Shown here: positions 12,701 through 24,875 of the stretch, in pieces
How positions within the stretch are numbered: the first letter of the stretch is position 1
How the letters are laid out: every line of letters starts with the position of its first letter
Origin: Trichopria drosophilae
Lineage: Eukaryota; Arthropoda; Insecta; Hymenoptera; Diapriidae
Length of the DNA: 64,000 nucleotides
NCBI GenBank assembly: GCA_030407085.1
Contig: CM059584.1
Span: forward strand, 102,919,001-102,983,000
Direction of reading: 5' to 3'
Made by a program: the position numbers and the translations under genes
The notes under the pieces: generated by a model
Told to the model about the DNA's origin: nothing
The model's database searches: none
The model's input: the letters and a program-made list of their open reading frames with translations, nothing else

Positions 12701-14290
12701 GAATATAGATTAAGTTCATCATATTCACCTGGTCAGTAATTTTGCTTAATGTTAATTCAATTTTGAATACACTCGTAAAAAAGTAATCATAGCATCTGCA
12801 TCAATAGAGAAAAATTATACTACTGAAATTATAAATCGCACTTATGTTAGCAGTTCCTATAATTCTTTTTGGAGTATATTTTCGTTTATTCAAAAAGATA
12901 CATGCATTGTATATAACTAAAGTAAGATTGTAGAATAATGGCGTATCGTGCACATAGTATACCGTACACCTTCGAAATATCAGGCACTCCGCTGAAAATG
13001 CTTCAACAAGAATAGATGTATCATATTATAATTTCATTAATTGATCCTAGATTATCTTTGGTGAAAGGAGTACGCTTTAGCACTTAACCAGTTAATACGC
13101 TTGAGTTTCAAGATTTGTGGAATTAAAATACAATCGCAGTGTAATCATACAGCCGGTTGAACGGGGAAGAAAGAAACAAAGACAATCATCGCTCTAACAA
13201 TTTCGTATCTTTTGTCACGTCTTGTTCCTCATAATTCATTTCGAAAATTCCAAACAGATTTTTATATTTTTTTAGTTTTCAAAATCATCCTAGTACATTG
13301 TCACATATTTAATTTTCTAACGAAAAATTCTTTTCATCAATTTTTATTCAGGATTACTTATTCAAAATTCTGTATATCTTCTATTAAAAGTTAAGTTATG
13401 TTGAGCATTTTTAAAGATGTTTAAGATTGAATTAATTTACTTACTTATTTTTTGTATTATAATGGATGTAAATAATATAAAAAAAAAGTAAAAAAGAAAA
13501 ATGTATGTTATTTTTAGTATGCCACTGTCATACTTTATCATGTAGATTATTATCAATGAAATGTAACATTAAGAGTGACAATGGACAAGGAGAAGGCCGT
13601 AAAATAAGTATTTGACATATGCCAGTCATTCTAGAAAATGTTCAAAATTACAAAGCAATTAAGGGTCTGGCACGTGTCAGTTAATTCACGTGATAAAAGA
13701 TATGGAGCTCTTTATAAATTTTCAAAATGCTCTAGCGTGTAAGTTTTTACAAATTGCACAATAAATTTTTGACATTATATTAAGTTACATTTTTAATAGA
13801 AAAATATATATGGCATGACTTCAAATTACATGTTTAATAAAAATGTGACTTAAGTTACATGACATTGTATATTTTTGAAATGAAAGTGTATCTGCAGTTT
13901 AATAATAATAGAAGCATAAATGAAATTTGTGAACCAATGAGTAAGAAGATACGTCAAATATTTTTAATGATCTGGTTGTTATTAAAAATGATGTTGGGCT
14001 GAAAGGAGTCACAAGTTCATTTTAAACCGTTGAAATTTATTTAGTCGTTCTAACTTTATGTGAAAGTTCGAATGAAAAATTATTGCTTTAAAAAAATAAA
14101 ACACCATCAAATTCTCTTACTGATAGAAAATTGGTTTTCGTTGAATAAAGGAATTGTTTTCCCATCTAATAATCAGTCTTTATGCAGATTTCTCATAATT
14201 TTTAAGTAAGCAACAGCATTTTGAATAAGTCATAATTGTGACAGTCCACTGAGAATAAAAAATCTGTAAGGAATATCCGGGCATTCAGAA
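9770..14290. other. Intergenic AT-rich DNA, no gene recognised
   Basis: Only short, low-quality ORFs. A CACTTTTCTC...GATGTG phrase recurs at about 10313 and 10666, possibly from a dispersed repeat. A small inverted pair (TTAAGTTACATTTTTAATA near 13780 against its near-complement at about 13835) suggests a tiny hairpin element. Nothing else is supported. Confidence 0.4.
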
Positions 14291-15438
14291 AAAACGTCAT
14301 GCGGCGAACATTGGACGAATCGCCATAAACACATCACGATTCGTCTATTGTTCTTGCGAATTTTCAAATTTCGATCTCACAGCCTTGTAACTCTAATTCT
14401 CTCTCCAATGGCGGCGGCGGCTTCGAAAAAACTATAACCGGTCTACCGAGTTAAACGTGCACATTTACAGTTCCCTGGACAGTGAATGTACAAAAATTCG
14501 ACATCATATAAAAAATTTATTCGCCCAAAAAGAGAGGTGAATTCACTCGTAGAGATCTTCTGCCTATTTACAATTGTGATATTTATATATAAACAAATCA
14601 CACGGGGACGGTTCGAGTGTCCAGGGACTTCCGGAAAAAATGTACTATGGCGTTCCGGAACCCCGAAGCAGAACCGAGCCGTGTTTCGGCCCAGCAGTTT
14701 TTTCCCCACGTGAAAATCGGGTAGAATCTTCTATTTGAACGACTCCATTGATTGCGACTATTGACTATTGGCGTTGTAGTCGATTTGGTATAACATAGAT
14801 AATTTGGGAAGGTTTTAATCATGACAGGAATTCATCAGATATCATTCATCTATGTGTTAGTATCATCCTATACTCTGAAACCTAAATGGGATACAATAAT
14901 TACTACGTTTCTTACTTTGTAGTTAGGGGTGACAAATGTTTAAGTTTCTAATTTTAATTAGTCTTCTCAATGGCACAAAAATTCAAATCACATCATCTAA
15001 CTTTAATATTAACTTAATTCTAAGATTAGGAACATCGATGTCAACGCCAGTAGTCATAAGTCATTCGTAGGGATTTTCAGTGACAACTGGCTTTCTTCGG
15101 GAAAGCCTCCACTAACTACCCTGATGATCCCAGCTGCAGATAAGAGAATCGACGCATACTGACCATCCGAGACGGAACACTTCTGACCGATTCGACGAAC
15201 GAAAAGAGAATAATTTTCTTAAAATCATATCGTAAGAAGACTCCGTGACGAGGCGAGGCGCGATTCACTCTCATCTGATTTAAATAGTCTCTATGTCGTA
15301 TTTACAGCGATTTTAAGCGTCAATTGGCATATGAGGTGGAGGCAGCGATCCTCAGAAGCAGTACTTCCGGGAGCTCACTTCCGGAACAGGACTCAATGAT
15401 GGGGGACGTCCTTCACGAAGGACGCCCCCGTCCTCTCG
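14291..15438. other. GC-richer flank downstream of the terminal exon; possible 3' UTR
   Basis: Lies just past the stop of the minus-strand membrane-protein gene and is richer in CpG than its surroundings at 14300-14760 and 15050-15438. Short ORFs overlap on both strands at 14443-14822, as expected where GC content thins out stops, and none looks like a domain. A near-perfect hairpin, GGGGGACGTCCTTCACGAAG paired with GGACGCCCCC, lies at about 15402-15428. It may be 3' UTR or a regulatory element. Confidence 0.4.
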
Positions 15439-15658
15439 TCAGCCATAGTAGTAAGTTTTGGTGCCCATGCTCCGGGTGTTCTCCGGGCGGAGGATTGTGT
15501 GCAGGCTGTCAGTGCCTACCATATGATTTCCAAGGTCGACCCGAACCCCAGTACTCACTGGATGACCACCATGGATGGCGGCCGGTGACAAGGGTATCCT
15601 CGTGTCCGAGTAGTACCGCTCCCCATGGAGACGTTCCGCCAGAAGTGTTTCAGGAATG
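15439..15658 (-). CDS. Terminal coding exon: cytoplasmic tail of an unrecognised membrane protein
   Basis: The minus-strand acceptor TTTAATTTTCAG ends at 15659. The exon then starts with C, which completes the Arg codon left open (CG) by the exon at 19216-19447. It reads IPETLLAERLHGERYY, then SDTRIPLSPAAIHGGHP, and stays open for 72 codons to TGA at 15441-15439, ending in TKTYYYG. The matching phase, the acceptor and the GC-rich codons make this a real exon. It would be the intracellular C-terminus; the Tyr-rich end could be phosphorylated (inference). An excellent donor, GTGAGT, sits inside it at 15558-15553. If used, the exon would be 15559-15658 (100 bases, ending in phase 0) and a different C-terminus would follow from an exon I could not find. 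No homologous family was recognised. Confidence 0.68.
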
Positions 15659-15864
15659 CTGAAAATTAAATAATAACTTTAGTTTACTTTGAATTACAAT
15701 ATATTACTTTAACTTAATAGATAGCTTTTAAAGTAAAGAATTCCCCACCTCCATCTCCTTTTAAAGTAAGGCATTCTTGAATGTGTGTACTGAATGTAGT
15801 AAATAGTCCTAATTTTTTGTAACACATTCGTCATCACGCGAGTTTTCTCATTATATTGTGATCG

Positions 15865-16035
15865 GGTGCTGGTCGAAAAACTGATAAATCAAAAAGCCGA
15901 CTGGTCAACAAACCGACAGTCATCACGCCGACAGTCGAAAAGCCGATAGTCAAAATACCGACACTTCAAAAAATTACTGTCCACTTGTCGATGCGTCTAT
16001 TTTTTACGTGTCGGCTTTTCGACTGCAAAAACAAT
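15865..16035. repeat. CGACAGTCGAAAAGCC-type short-period repeat, copy 1
   Basis: Degenerate units of about 16 bases (CCGACAGTCGAAAAGCCGAT and relatives) run in one direction to about 15960, then return as the complement (GTGTCGGCTTTTCGACTG near 16009). The spacer reading CACTTCAAAAAATTACTGTC is the inverted counterpart of the spacer in the copy at 31680-31940. Confidence 0.75.
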
Positions 16036-17729
16036 TATTTTTACCTAGAATTCTGGTTATTATAACCGGAAAAATAGTGCGGTCGTATTTAACTAGAACA
16101 TTTAATTGATTATAACACCAATACTTTGTATAATTTTATCCCGTGATATAAAGATTTTTTTATTAACTTTAGGGTATAGGTAGAGGTGATCAGCCATTTA
16201 TTGGATTTAATGGAACTGAACATTCTGATTATGTCTATTAAAAAAATAGTAAATTTTATCTAGAACTTATTATTTTAACCTTAAATGTCAGTAACAGCAA
16301 CGTAAAGAAACTTTTCTGGTAAAATATTCTGGTTATTTTAACAATAAATTCTTGTAAGGATTACCAGAAACAGCGAATCAAATTACCAAAAAAAAAACGT
16401 TAACAAGAAATTTGATGGTATTTTTTGGTAAATATAACAATATGTCTGATGATTTTAACTACTTTTCTTTTGTTGTATTAGACTACGTCATTTATATGCT
16501 TTTCATATGATAGTAGTTGCATTTTTGTAATTATATTTAAATAAAATGTGACGAAAATTAGCCAAGAAATATGACATTAATGTATTGAGCCATATATGCA
16601 CTAGAACAATAATTGCAGATTACTTCAATGTTGGAAGAAGGATTCCAACGACTCCTTAACTTTAGGTTTGTGATTTCAGCAAATGATTGAAAAATTGGGT
16701 TTAAAACTCGATCTACATGAAGTTTATGGCCATATTTTAATTACTACTGAAAATGTTGTGTTGCATAATAAACACGTGTACTTTTTATGGGGATATAATA
16801 TGTAAATGTTAAAAATGTTATCTTTTATTTTGTTGTGTAGGTGTAATTATTCAAAACTAATATGAAATTACAAGTATTCGATCTTCATTAAAGTGATTTG
16901 ATTTAAAGTTTGCAAAGTTGTAAATATCGAGGTATAATGTAACTGAGGTTACATCGTCGGAGAAGAAAATTAATTGATAATTAATCATATTCTGCCACGG
17001 GTTTCACGACGATGATAGTAACTGGCATTTACGTTAATTTTCATGCATGTACACGGAAGCAAATGTACATCTGTATTAGGCAGACATATATCTGGATTAG
17101 CCAGAAATATGACTAATTTAGGCATATTTTTATGTAATTAATCCATTTGTCTGTTCGATACGCCTATAATCTTTTCGGTGTGTCTACCAGATTATGATAT
17201 GTTAGTACAAGAAGTTAATATTGGATATTTTATGAAATATGTAAACTTTAGCGCAAAATGCCAGTTACAATAAATAATAATAGCTCTTATATGGAAATGT
17301 ATCTATTCAAAATGTATATATTAAATCTATATTGACGTACTACATCGAAAATCGATAATTCAGATGGTCACAAATTGTCAAATAGATATTGAACTTCGAA
17401 CGTAATATTGTATTGTCTTTCAAATTGGACTGTCATATTATTTTTGTCTTTTTACATTCATTGTATAAATTAGCCACTATTGTTATATTCAATTGCTATT
17501 ATTTGCGGTTTTATGTAGCACCTTTAACATTAATTTTTAGTCCTAAACATCACGAATCAAATGAGCATCATAACAAATACCTAAATATGAGTTTATTTAT
17601 CATTTGCTTCAACTACCAAAATCGTTGATTCAAATAACAATTTTAAAAATTTAGTAAATGCACCATGCTATGGACATCATCAGTTATTGCTAATTGTGCC
17701 AGAAGCCGAGAAAATCAAAATTACGATAC

Positions 17730-19046
17730 TTTACCCATTAACGCCGGAAAGGACACTTTTTGCACTTCAATTTCAATGAAATATTTCGTATGTAAATCCA
17801 GCATCAAGAAAATTGAAAGGTATGTATCGTTCTATTTTCAAGGTTGCTCTTTTCAATGGCTTTATCAAAATTTAGCTATCATAATAATATTAGAAAATTG
17901 AATATAGCGATTTAAATGTAAAAAAAAGCAAAAAATCAGTTATACTTTTAAATAAAACGTTGTTTTCTCATCGAAAGAGTATTTTCGGTCACAAAATTCC
18001 TTCACTAAAAGTGAAGAAAATAGTTGTAGTATTAAGATATATTTTCAAAATATTAACAAAATAACATTGTGATCACTAAATGGCGATGGAAATGAGTAAT
18101 TGCTTTTTAAAAGTTAACAAATTTTTTTCATGAAAACTATAAACTTTAGACAAAACTTTCTAGGAATAAAAATGTCTTAGAATGCATCAAAGACTATGCC
18201 CATTTTTTTTAAAAATATATATTTATATTTTAAAATTTCGGGGAAACGAAATTTTTAAAAAAGTCGTTTAAAAAATCTGAAAAAAATGTATTGTATTCTT
18301 TGACAAATTCTAAGATATTTTTGTTCCAAGGAAATTTTGTCTAAAGTCTATAGTTTTCGACAAAAGAAATTATTATCCTTGAAATCTAGAAATGAATAAT
18401 AATTTTGTTTTTCAAAAACTAGAAACTTTAGAGAAAATCTTCTTAGAACAAAAATATTTTAAAATTTGTCAAAGATTACTCTCAATTATTTTCAGATTTT
18501 TTAAATGACTTTTTCCACAATTTCGATTTTCTTAATTTTCAAAAAATAACAAATTCTATCAACACATTCTGAAAAAAATTGAGAATATTCATTGAAACAT
18601 TTCGAGAAATGTTTGTTCTCACCACATTTTTTGTAGAGTTTGTAGTTTTCATGAACAAAATGTGTTAAGTTTTAAAAAGGTAATTCTCACTGCGGTCACC
18701 ATTTTGTGATCATGATGTTAGTTTTTTAATATTTAAAAAATGTATCTTGATACTACAACTTTAGCGAACTTCACCTATAGCGAAAGAATTTTGTGCCGAC
18801 AAATACTCTTTCAATGAGAAAAAAATGTTTTATAAAACCGTATACCCAATTTTTTGCGTTTTTTTTACATTTAAATCGTTATATTTAATTATGAACTAAG
18901 ACAGCTAAATTTTGACAATTCCATTGAAATGGCCGATCTCGAAAATAACAGAATACACACATTTTATTTGGGAATATTATAAGAAAAACTTCAGTTTCGT
19001 GTCTTTACGCACATGTATGAGAAATCTATGCCAAGCCTGCATTAAG
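17730..19046. mobile_element. Long nested-palindrome MITE, copy A
   Basis: The left end ACCCATTAACGCCGGAAAGG (17733) is the near-complement of the right end of copy B at 39080-39100. The left arm, roughly 17820-18170, pairs with the right arm, roughly 18640-18965, including CATTTAAATCG and AGCTAAATTTTGA segments on both sides. Inside, 18120-18210 (CTATAAACTTTAGACAAAAC) pairs again with 18295-18370, giving nested hairpins. There is no coding content. Termini resemble TTAA-inserting (piggyBac-like) non-autonomous elements. The right boundary is decayed and approximate. Confidence 0.75.
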
Positions 19047-19215
19047 TATTTTTATGTTTAACTTTCAATTTCGTTTAACTACAAAAATTTGGATATGAAG
19101 TTGAATTCATTTCAGTGTATTAAGTATTTTCTTTTGTTACTTTTTAATGTGAAACGATCCGTGAAAGCTTCTTGAAAGTGATGTAGCGAAAACGCTTAAT
19201 ATTGCGAGTTCTTAC

Positions 19216-19447
19216 CGAGTATCCTGCATGGGAACTGGAACAGGCGTAGTCAGATCAATGTCCGCATCGATTTCCGAAATGTCATCGGTAAACCCGTTCG
19301 GCAGAGTTTCGTTGTTGGCGTGAAATTTGGCGTCCCTCTTCGCTTTATGTCGACTGACTAGAAGTCGCCCAATCACTACGCCGAGTACTAAAAGTACTCC
19401 AGCCGTCACCGACACAATGATGTAGAGGTAGAATTTCTCTTGATTCT
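19216..19447 (-). CDS. Transmembrane exon of an unrecognised type I membrane protein
   Basis: The acceptor TTTCCATTTACAG ends at 19448 and the donor GTAAGA begins at 19215. The exon is 232 bases, entering in phase 1 and leaving in phase 2. It encodes QNQEKFYLY, a membrane helix IIVSVTAGVLLVLGVVIG, a stop-transfer cluster RLLVSRHKAKRDAK, then an acidic cytoplasmic stretch with DDISEIDADIDLTTPVPV. The basic residues just after the helix predict N-outside, C-inside topology. The first codon is completed by the last base (C) of the exon ending at 22101, giving Gln. This is the most secure exon of the gene because both splice sites, the phases and the membrane helix agree. The family is not recognised. 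A receptor or adhesion protein is likely from the architecture only. Confidence 0.85.
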
Positions 19448-22100
19448 CTGTAAATGGAAATAAAACATTAATACCTGAATCCAGACGAAAGGTAGGTTTG
19501 TTTTATCAAAAAATAAAAATATTTTTAAATTGTGTTGTTCGGTTTGCATATATATAATTTTGGTCTTTGTTTAGTGTACAGTATTATGTCAAAAACATTT
19601 AAGCCTAATTGTACTTTATCTAAACTTTATTTTTGTTATGGGGAAAAATTATTTCCGAATGCATGCACATCCAAAATCAAGTAGTTAAAATAAAAATCCA
19701 AATCTAAACATACGAAAACCAAAAAAAAAAAAACAATTCCAGTTACCATAAGGACAAATTCTGGTTGGTGCATATGCAAAAGTTGGAAACATACGTACCA
19801 TTAAAGAGCGAGTACCAAAAATTACTATTTACTCACTGGTAGTTTTTTCAGCTATTGAAGAGGGGTGGAGGAAGGGGTTGATGTTTCAAAATGTTTTATA
19901 TCATATAACATGAAGATACTGAATTTATTTACATTTTAGTTTTCTATAATTGGTAAATATTATGATAATCGTATGTCAAATATAATAATAAAAATAACGT
20001 ATTGATTATTACCTATAAACTTTTACTAAAACCAACTTTAACATAAAAATAGTTTTTGCAATTCGCCTTTTTTGGAGAAACAAATATTCCTATAATGTTT
20101 TTTATTTGTGCTGTCTCAAAATATAATTTTTAATGTTATTACTTTTCGTTTTAATAAAACTAAGCTGAGACAAAACTGAACTGCAAACAATTTGAAAAAA
20201 AGTCTTAAATTTCTATTTTACTGGTAAAAACAAACTGATGAACGCCTTAGCATGCATACTTTTAGAAGGGTATCCTCAAAGAGTTATTGTTAGTAAATCT
20301 CTTGTTTTGAAATCGAAATAATGAACCAAAGTATTCAGAATATAATTGATAATTCGAATTGAGTAAAAATATATTCGAATTCATAACGCTCAACGATATC
20401 CTACACTGTAATCGGCTGTACGAGTGCTCAGTAGTCACAGACAGCTCAGTCAGACATGTACCTAAAGCACGGAAGCATCCTTTTAATGAAAGACTTTTTG
20501 CTGCATGTTTTGTAAAAGAGAAGTTATTAACTTTACTTTAAAATTGAAAAGTCCTGAAGTTAAGATAAAACGATGAAAATAATCTTCAGTTTAATATACT
20601 AACGATTGCCAAGTATACATTGGTAGAGTTTTTAATTTGTAGCGCAATAATTTACTATCGATAATAACTCTATGCGATAGTTGAATTATCGATCATAATT
20701 CGGTCCTACCAATAATACCTTATTTAATTAAATGTCATTATGCAGTGTAATTGTAATCCTCTAAAACATAGTACAGAAGGAAAGATATAGAAATCTTTAA
20801 CCTCAATTTGTTCTCATTTTAAGACATTTAAGTTAGTGTTATATAAGTTGCATCCATAAACTAATTAACCCCTTCACTGCGACGAGAAAAATGTCCAAAA
20901 TGCAAAAAAAAAATTTGTTAGATTTTACTTTAACTTGATGTATATGGGTAATTTGGGACGCTGATTACGAATCTGAAGACTGATTTTCAACATTTAAAAT
21001 GATGGCTACAATATGGCGGACAAATTTTCCAAAGTCCAACAATTTTGCTTGAAATTTGTTTCTCGGGGGGGTTTACGGGGTCGCTGATTAAGAATCAGAA
21101 GTCAGATTTTGTTCATTCAAATTGGCGGACAAATTTTCTAAATTCCAACCATTTCACTTGATATTTGTTACTCTGGGGTTTTCGGGACCGCTGATTACGA
21201 ATTTGAAGTTTGATTTTGAAAATTTATCAACTAAAATGTTTCCATTTTTGGAAAATTTCTCCGCCATATTTTAGCCGCCATTTTAAATTTTCAAAACATA
21301 TCATGAAATTTGAAATCAGCGACCTCGAAAACCCCCGATTAACGAGTTTCGAGCAGAATGGTTCGACTTTTCAAAAAAGTGTCTGCCATATTCGATCCGC
21401 CATTTTGAATTTCCAAAATCTGACCTCATGCGTAATAAGCGATCCCGAAAACCTTTGACTAACAAATTTCAATCGGTTTTATAACTTTTTATGCATAAAT
21501 TGATTGGACACAATGTAATACTTCATGACTAAGATTTTGCAAAAATTGTGAAAACTACCATCTTTTTGGAATTATATATATTTTTTTTACACAGCGATTA
21601 TGAAAATGGACAACACCATCATATTCAGTACACCTTAGACTGTCTAGAAATGAATTTGATTCTATTTTACAAAAATTCCAGAATTTGTTAGTCTACTTTA
21701 TATCTTGACAAAGATTTGCCTTTTTCTGGCAGTCTCGAAAAAGTCCAAAATGGCAAAGATCTTAGTCATTGGTAGTCAAGGGATTAAAAAGAAAAGTAAT
21801 GCTATTGGATATTACAGGTTAAACTGAAAGTAATATTACTAAATACCAATGTTGCCATAGTTTTAATAATTTTTTATTCGCCTTATGTATTTTTTTTCAA
21901 ACTTCTAAAATAATAGTGCATTTAAAATAAACTATTCCATGCACTTCTTAGACAATTCATAAATCAATAGTTGTAGGTAGTAGTGTTACCTTCGCATCGT
22001 ATAAAAACAGTCGACATGTTATCATCTGTCGATAGATACTCGTCGATAAGGTAGAGTTTTACCGTTATATGGAAAATGTAGTTCGTACGAAAGTACTTAC
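19448..22100. other. Intron between the juxtamembrane and transmembrane exons
   Basis: Contains the TTAA element with the inverted minisatellite (20865-21787). A short inverted-repeat patch at about 20620-20722 has TTGGTAG and CTACCAA at its ends and paired TATCGATAAT/ATTATCGATC inside. The remainder is AT-rich and without recognisable content. Confidence 0.5.
20865..21787. mobile_element. TTAA-flanked element carrying a back-to-back minisatellite
   Basis: TTAA stands at 20865-20868 and 21784-21787. The inward sequences CCCCTTCACTGC and (complement of the right end) TCCCTTGACTAC are short imperfect inverted repeats, as in piggyBac-like MITEs. Inside, three plus-oriented units with a CGCTGATTACGAATCTGAAG core (starts at 20959, 21082, 21189) are followed by two minus-oriented units (cores ending at 21321 and 21441). 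There is no coding potential. The ORF at 21210-21458 is just repeat. Confidence 0.7.
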
Positions 22101-22337
22101 GTGATATGAAGGAATAGGCACTGATCCATTCATTGAGATAGCCAACGACAACTCGATCCTCCTCGGATAAGGTAAAGTCGGCTGTCGTACAATTTGTTGG
22201 CGAGAAAAGGCCGACTTCTTTACTATTATCCCCGGTGTCGCTCAACATCACCCCTGACGTACCGGCGGCTGGTGAGCCGAGGCTTTTTCTGAATTTTCTC
22301 TCGTTACCGACTGAGATTAAATTGTGTAATCGCGCTC
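22101..22337 (-). CDS. Ectodomain (juxtamembrane) exon of the same membrane protein
   Basis: The donor is a textbook GTAAGTAC starting at 22100. The exon leaves in phase 1 with a C that joins AG of the next exon to make Gln. Two acceptors fit phase 1: after TAATAG (exon start 22337, 237 bases, preceded by a pyrimidine-rich tract) or after AATCTCAG (exon start 22310, 210 bases). Both keep the frame with the upstream exon, so the difference is nine residues. The product reads ERKFRKSLGSPAAGTSG, then GLFSPTNCTTADFTLSEED, then VVVGYLNEWISAYSFIS, just before the membrane helix. NCT is a possible N-glycosylation site with an unpaired Cys. No known domain was recognised. Confidence 0.8.
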
Positions 22338-24332
22338 CTATTATGTCGCGGGGAAAACAAAAGAAACGGCTCGTCAAACAGAAAGAAAATATCGCAAAAA
22401 ATCAGTGAAGAAAAAGTCTGACCGCGTCCCTGCTCACGACAGAAGCACGAGAAATGAAAAGCATGTTTACAAAGGACCAGCTGTATATACAAAATTTAAT
22501 GCCGACAGCGGAAAACTTTTTATACATTCCTCGCTTCATGAAAAACGCCAGGATCTTGCTAGATTAAAAAATGCGCGTCGAAAATGTTATTTTTAAAGTT
22601 TTTGCTAGAGAATGGAATTTCAAAAAATCGAGTGGTTGAAATTTATTTTTAATTCATTTATCTTTCATATATTAGGCATGAAATCACGGCGTTTTCTGAA
22701 TGGATATTTAAAATTATAGAAGAAGACGCACCAACCCCAATAGAATTTTTAAGATCCAGAAATAGGTACGATTACTGTGATTAAATCAGACTGTGCAAAG
22801 GAAAAGCATGTAAATGATGTGCAATAATATGTACAAGAAACGATTTTGGATAGTAGGCATGATTGTATTATATATAATAAAAAATACATTCATATATACA
22901 ATTTATAGACAAATGTATACGTTCTTATTTTTTATATAAAAATCCATCTGAAGTTACTAAGAATAATATAAAAACACCAATTTCAGAGACACTCTACTAC
23001 AATAACATTAAATTATTTTTAGATTTAAGACGCTGTTTTCTCATCTGTTTTCGTCCATTCTTACGAAATTAAAAACATCAATAATATATATTACTGAATG
23101 AAATTACGATAATCGAATAATTTAAATTTAATTTTCGAATTATGATGTTTTAATTATTTGCTTTGAATGTAACATAATTTGATATTAAATTATAAAGAAT
23201 ATTCGTTTTTCGATGAAAATATAAAAATTAGGCTTCAAATCATTCAGAGATTTTTAAGATTTTCACCGTAGCTTAGTTAAACCATAATCTCAGTTTGATA
23301 TGAACCAAAACTAAAAATTATATTCACATCATAACTAGAATAATTTCATTTTTCCTCCAATGTATCGAAAATAATTGCAAAAATGTATTGTTGATTTAGT
23401 AGCTATTTGAACTTAGAAAAATATTTGCTAATTGTTGACTTTAGGAGCAAAGCGACTGTGGTTGAACCAATCATTTAACCTTTAACTATAAATAATAGTA
23501 AATATTTGTTGCCCTTTTTGTTACTTTCTCAGTCGTTCTATAAAGATAGATTTGCTATCACCATAAACATAAAGAAAACAATACTTTGTCCAGAAATTTG
23601 CATGGATTTTACAGAATTTTCATGTATTATTTGTTCATATAGTTTCACTATTTATATTTCTGATGGATATGACATGAAGCCGAAAGGCAAATGATTAATT
23701 AAATTTTTTGTTTACTTTTATGGTGACTATTTATTCATGATTTTATTAAAATTTTTATTTAATACGGTCGAGAAATTATAATTCAATTTATTTAGACAGA
23801 ATTGCTGATTAGAAACAATCTTTTTTATATATATTTTTCATATTTAGTCTTTTTTAATGTTCAGATATAGTGCACACGTTATTACTTTATAAGAAGAAAA
23901 GATTCGAGTAATGATAAAACTAATCAAATTTGGGTTTCCGGTAATCTTTCGAGTAATTTTCAAAAAACAAATCGAAATAGAGTTAGAAACACAAAATTGG
24001 TAGCATCATTAATTTGGGAATAAAAATACTTAGGAAATGATACTTTACAGGTCAAAGGTTCAGTCATTGTTGCAGAGTGTATTCTATGGTGAATTTATTA
24101 AATATTTTTCCTCGAAAAAAAGAAGCAGTAAAAATTACTCAAGTAATAACGAGAAGTGTATGATATGTCTTCATTATCTACAGTGGTTTGCTTTCTCTTG
24201 AAAACATATAAAATGTAAGTAAACAATAATAAGACCATATACTTAATTTAGAATAAAATATAATCTGTTTTAATATATTTATTTAATTTTAAGGTTATAT
24301 TCGTAACCGATGTAATTTATGAATTATTTCGG

Positions 24333-24875
24333 ATAACCTTTTCGGTTTAGCCCCAAAATGTTCAGTTTACACAACATTTACACACAAAATTCAGCGTGGT
24401 ACTTATTATGGTACTTAAAATAAAAATGTAAAAAAATCTGGATGTCCATATCCTAACATTGTTAGGATTTAACGATGCCTAGATTGACTGTATCTGAAAA
24501 TGCAGGACATTTCGTAATTTTGAATAATTTTTGGCGTTTAGGCTCCATTTCAAAATCGAAACTGGTAGAAATCAAAATATGTAAATGCATATTTTTAAGT
24601 AAAACTGTCGAAAACGAGCTTCTGATAAGTTAGAAAATGTCTGGAAAGCGTTATTACGGTCAAATTGTACATAAAAAATCGGTATTATATTTAAAATTAT
24701 ATTTAAAAAATCAAGTAAATCATGTAAAATGATGTTTTAAAAAAATGTTGCCTTCACATATTAGAAAGAGCGAGACCAAAAATAGAACGATATGGTCATC
24801 TCGATTTTTATTTTGCAAATATCATCAAGCTGAATTCCATCTCAAATTCTGCACAATTGGGCGTTAAAGGGTTAA
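24333..24875. mobile_element. Probable TTAA-type MITE, decayed
   Basis: The right end GGGCGTTAAAGGG meets TTAA at 24872-24875. The left end ATAACCTTTTCGGTTTAGCC (24333) is a weak counterpart of its complement, AACCCTTTAACGCCC. The interior is non-coding AT-rich DNA. Left boundary is uncertain. Confidence 0.4.

Larger units (their letters stand above)
15659..19215. other. Intron of the membrane-protein gene, repeat-filled
   Basis: Bounded by the donor GTAAG at 19215 and the acceptor at 15659 (minus strand). It contains the CGACAGTCGAAAAGCC-type repeat and the 1.3 kb palindromic MITE listed separately. Between 16040 and 16450 short phrases such as CTGGTTATTATAACCGG (palindrome near 16063) recur in degenerate form. 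The rest, 16450-17730, holds nothing I can name. Confidence 0.55.

Noticed and set aside
14443..14822. Overlapping minus-strand ORFs considered as a next exon of the membrane-protein gene
   Set aside because: No phase-0 acceptor with a convincing pyrimidine tract leads into them; kept only as possible 3' UTR.
15324..15662. 112-codon plus-strand ORF rich in Cys, Pro and Ser
   Set aside because: Antisense to the terminal exon on the minus strand, whose acceptor and phase fit the upstream exon; open by GC richness.
21210..21458. 82-codon plus-strand ORF
   Set aside because: Consists of inverted minisatellite units.
22405..22596. 63-codon plus-strand ORF with many Lys and Arg
   Set aside because: Sits in the intron next to the juxtamembrane exon acceptor on the other strand; no homology recognised.
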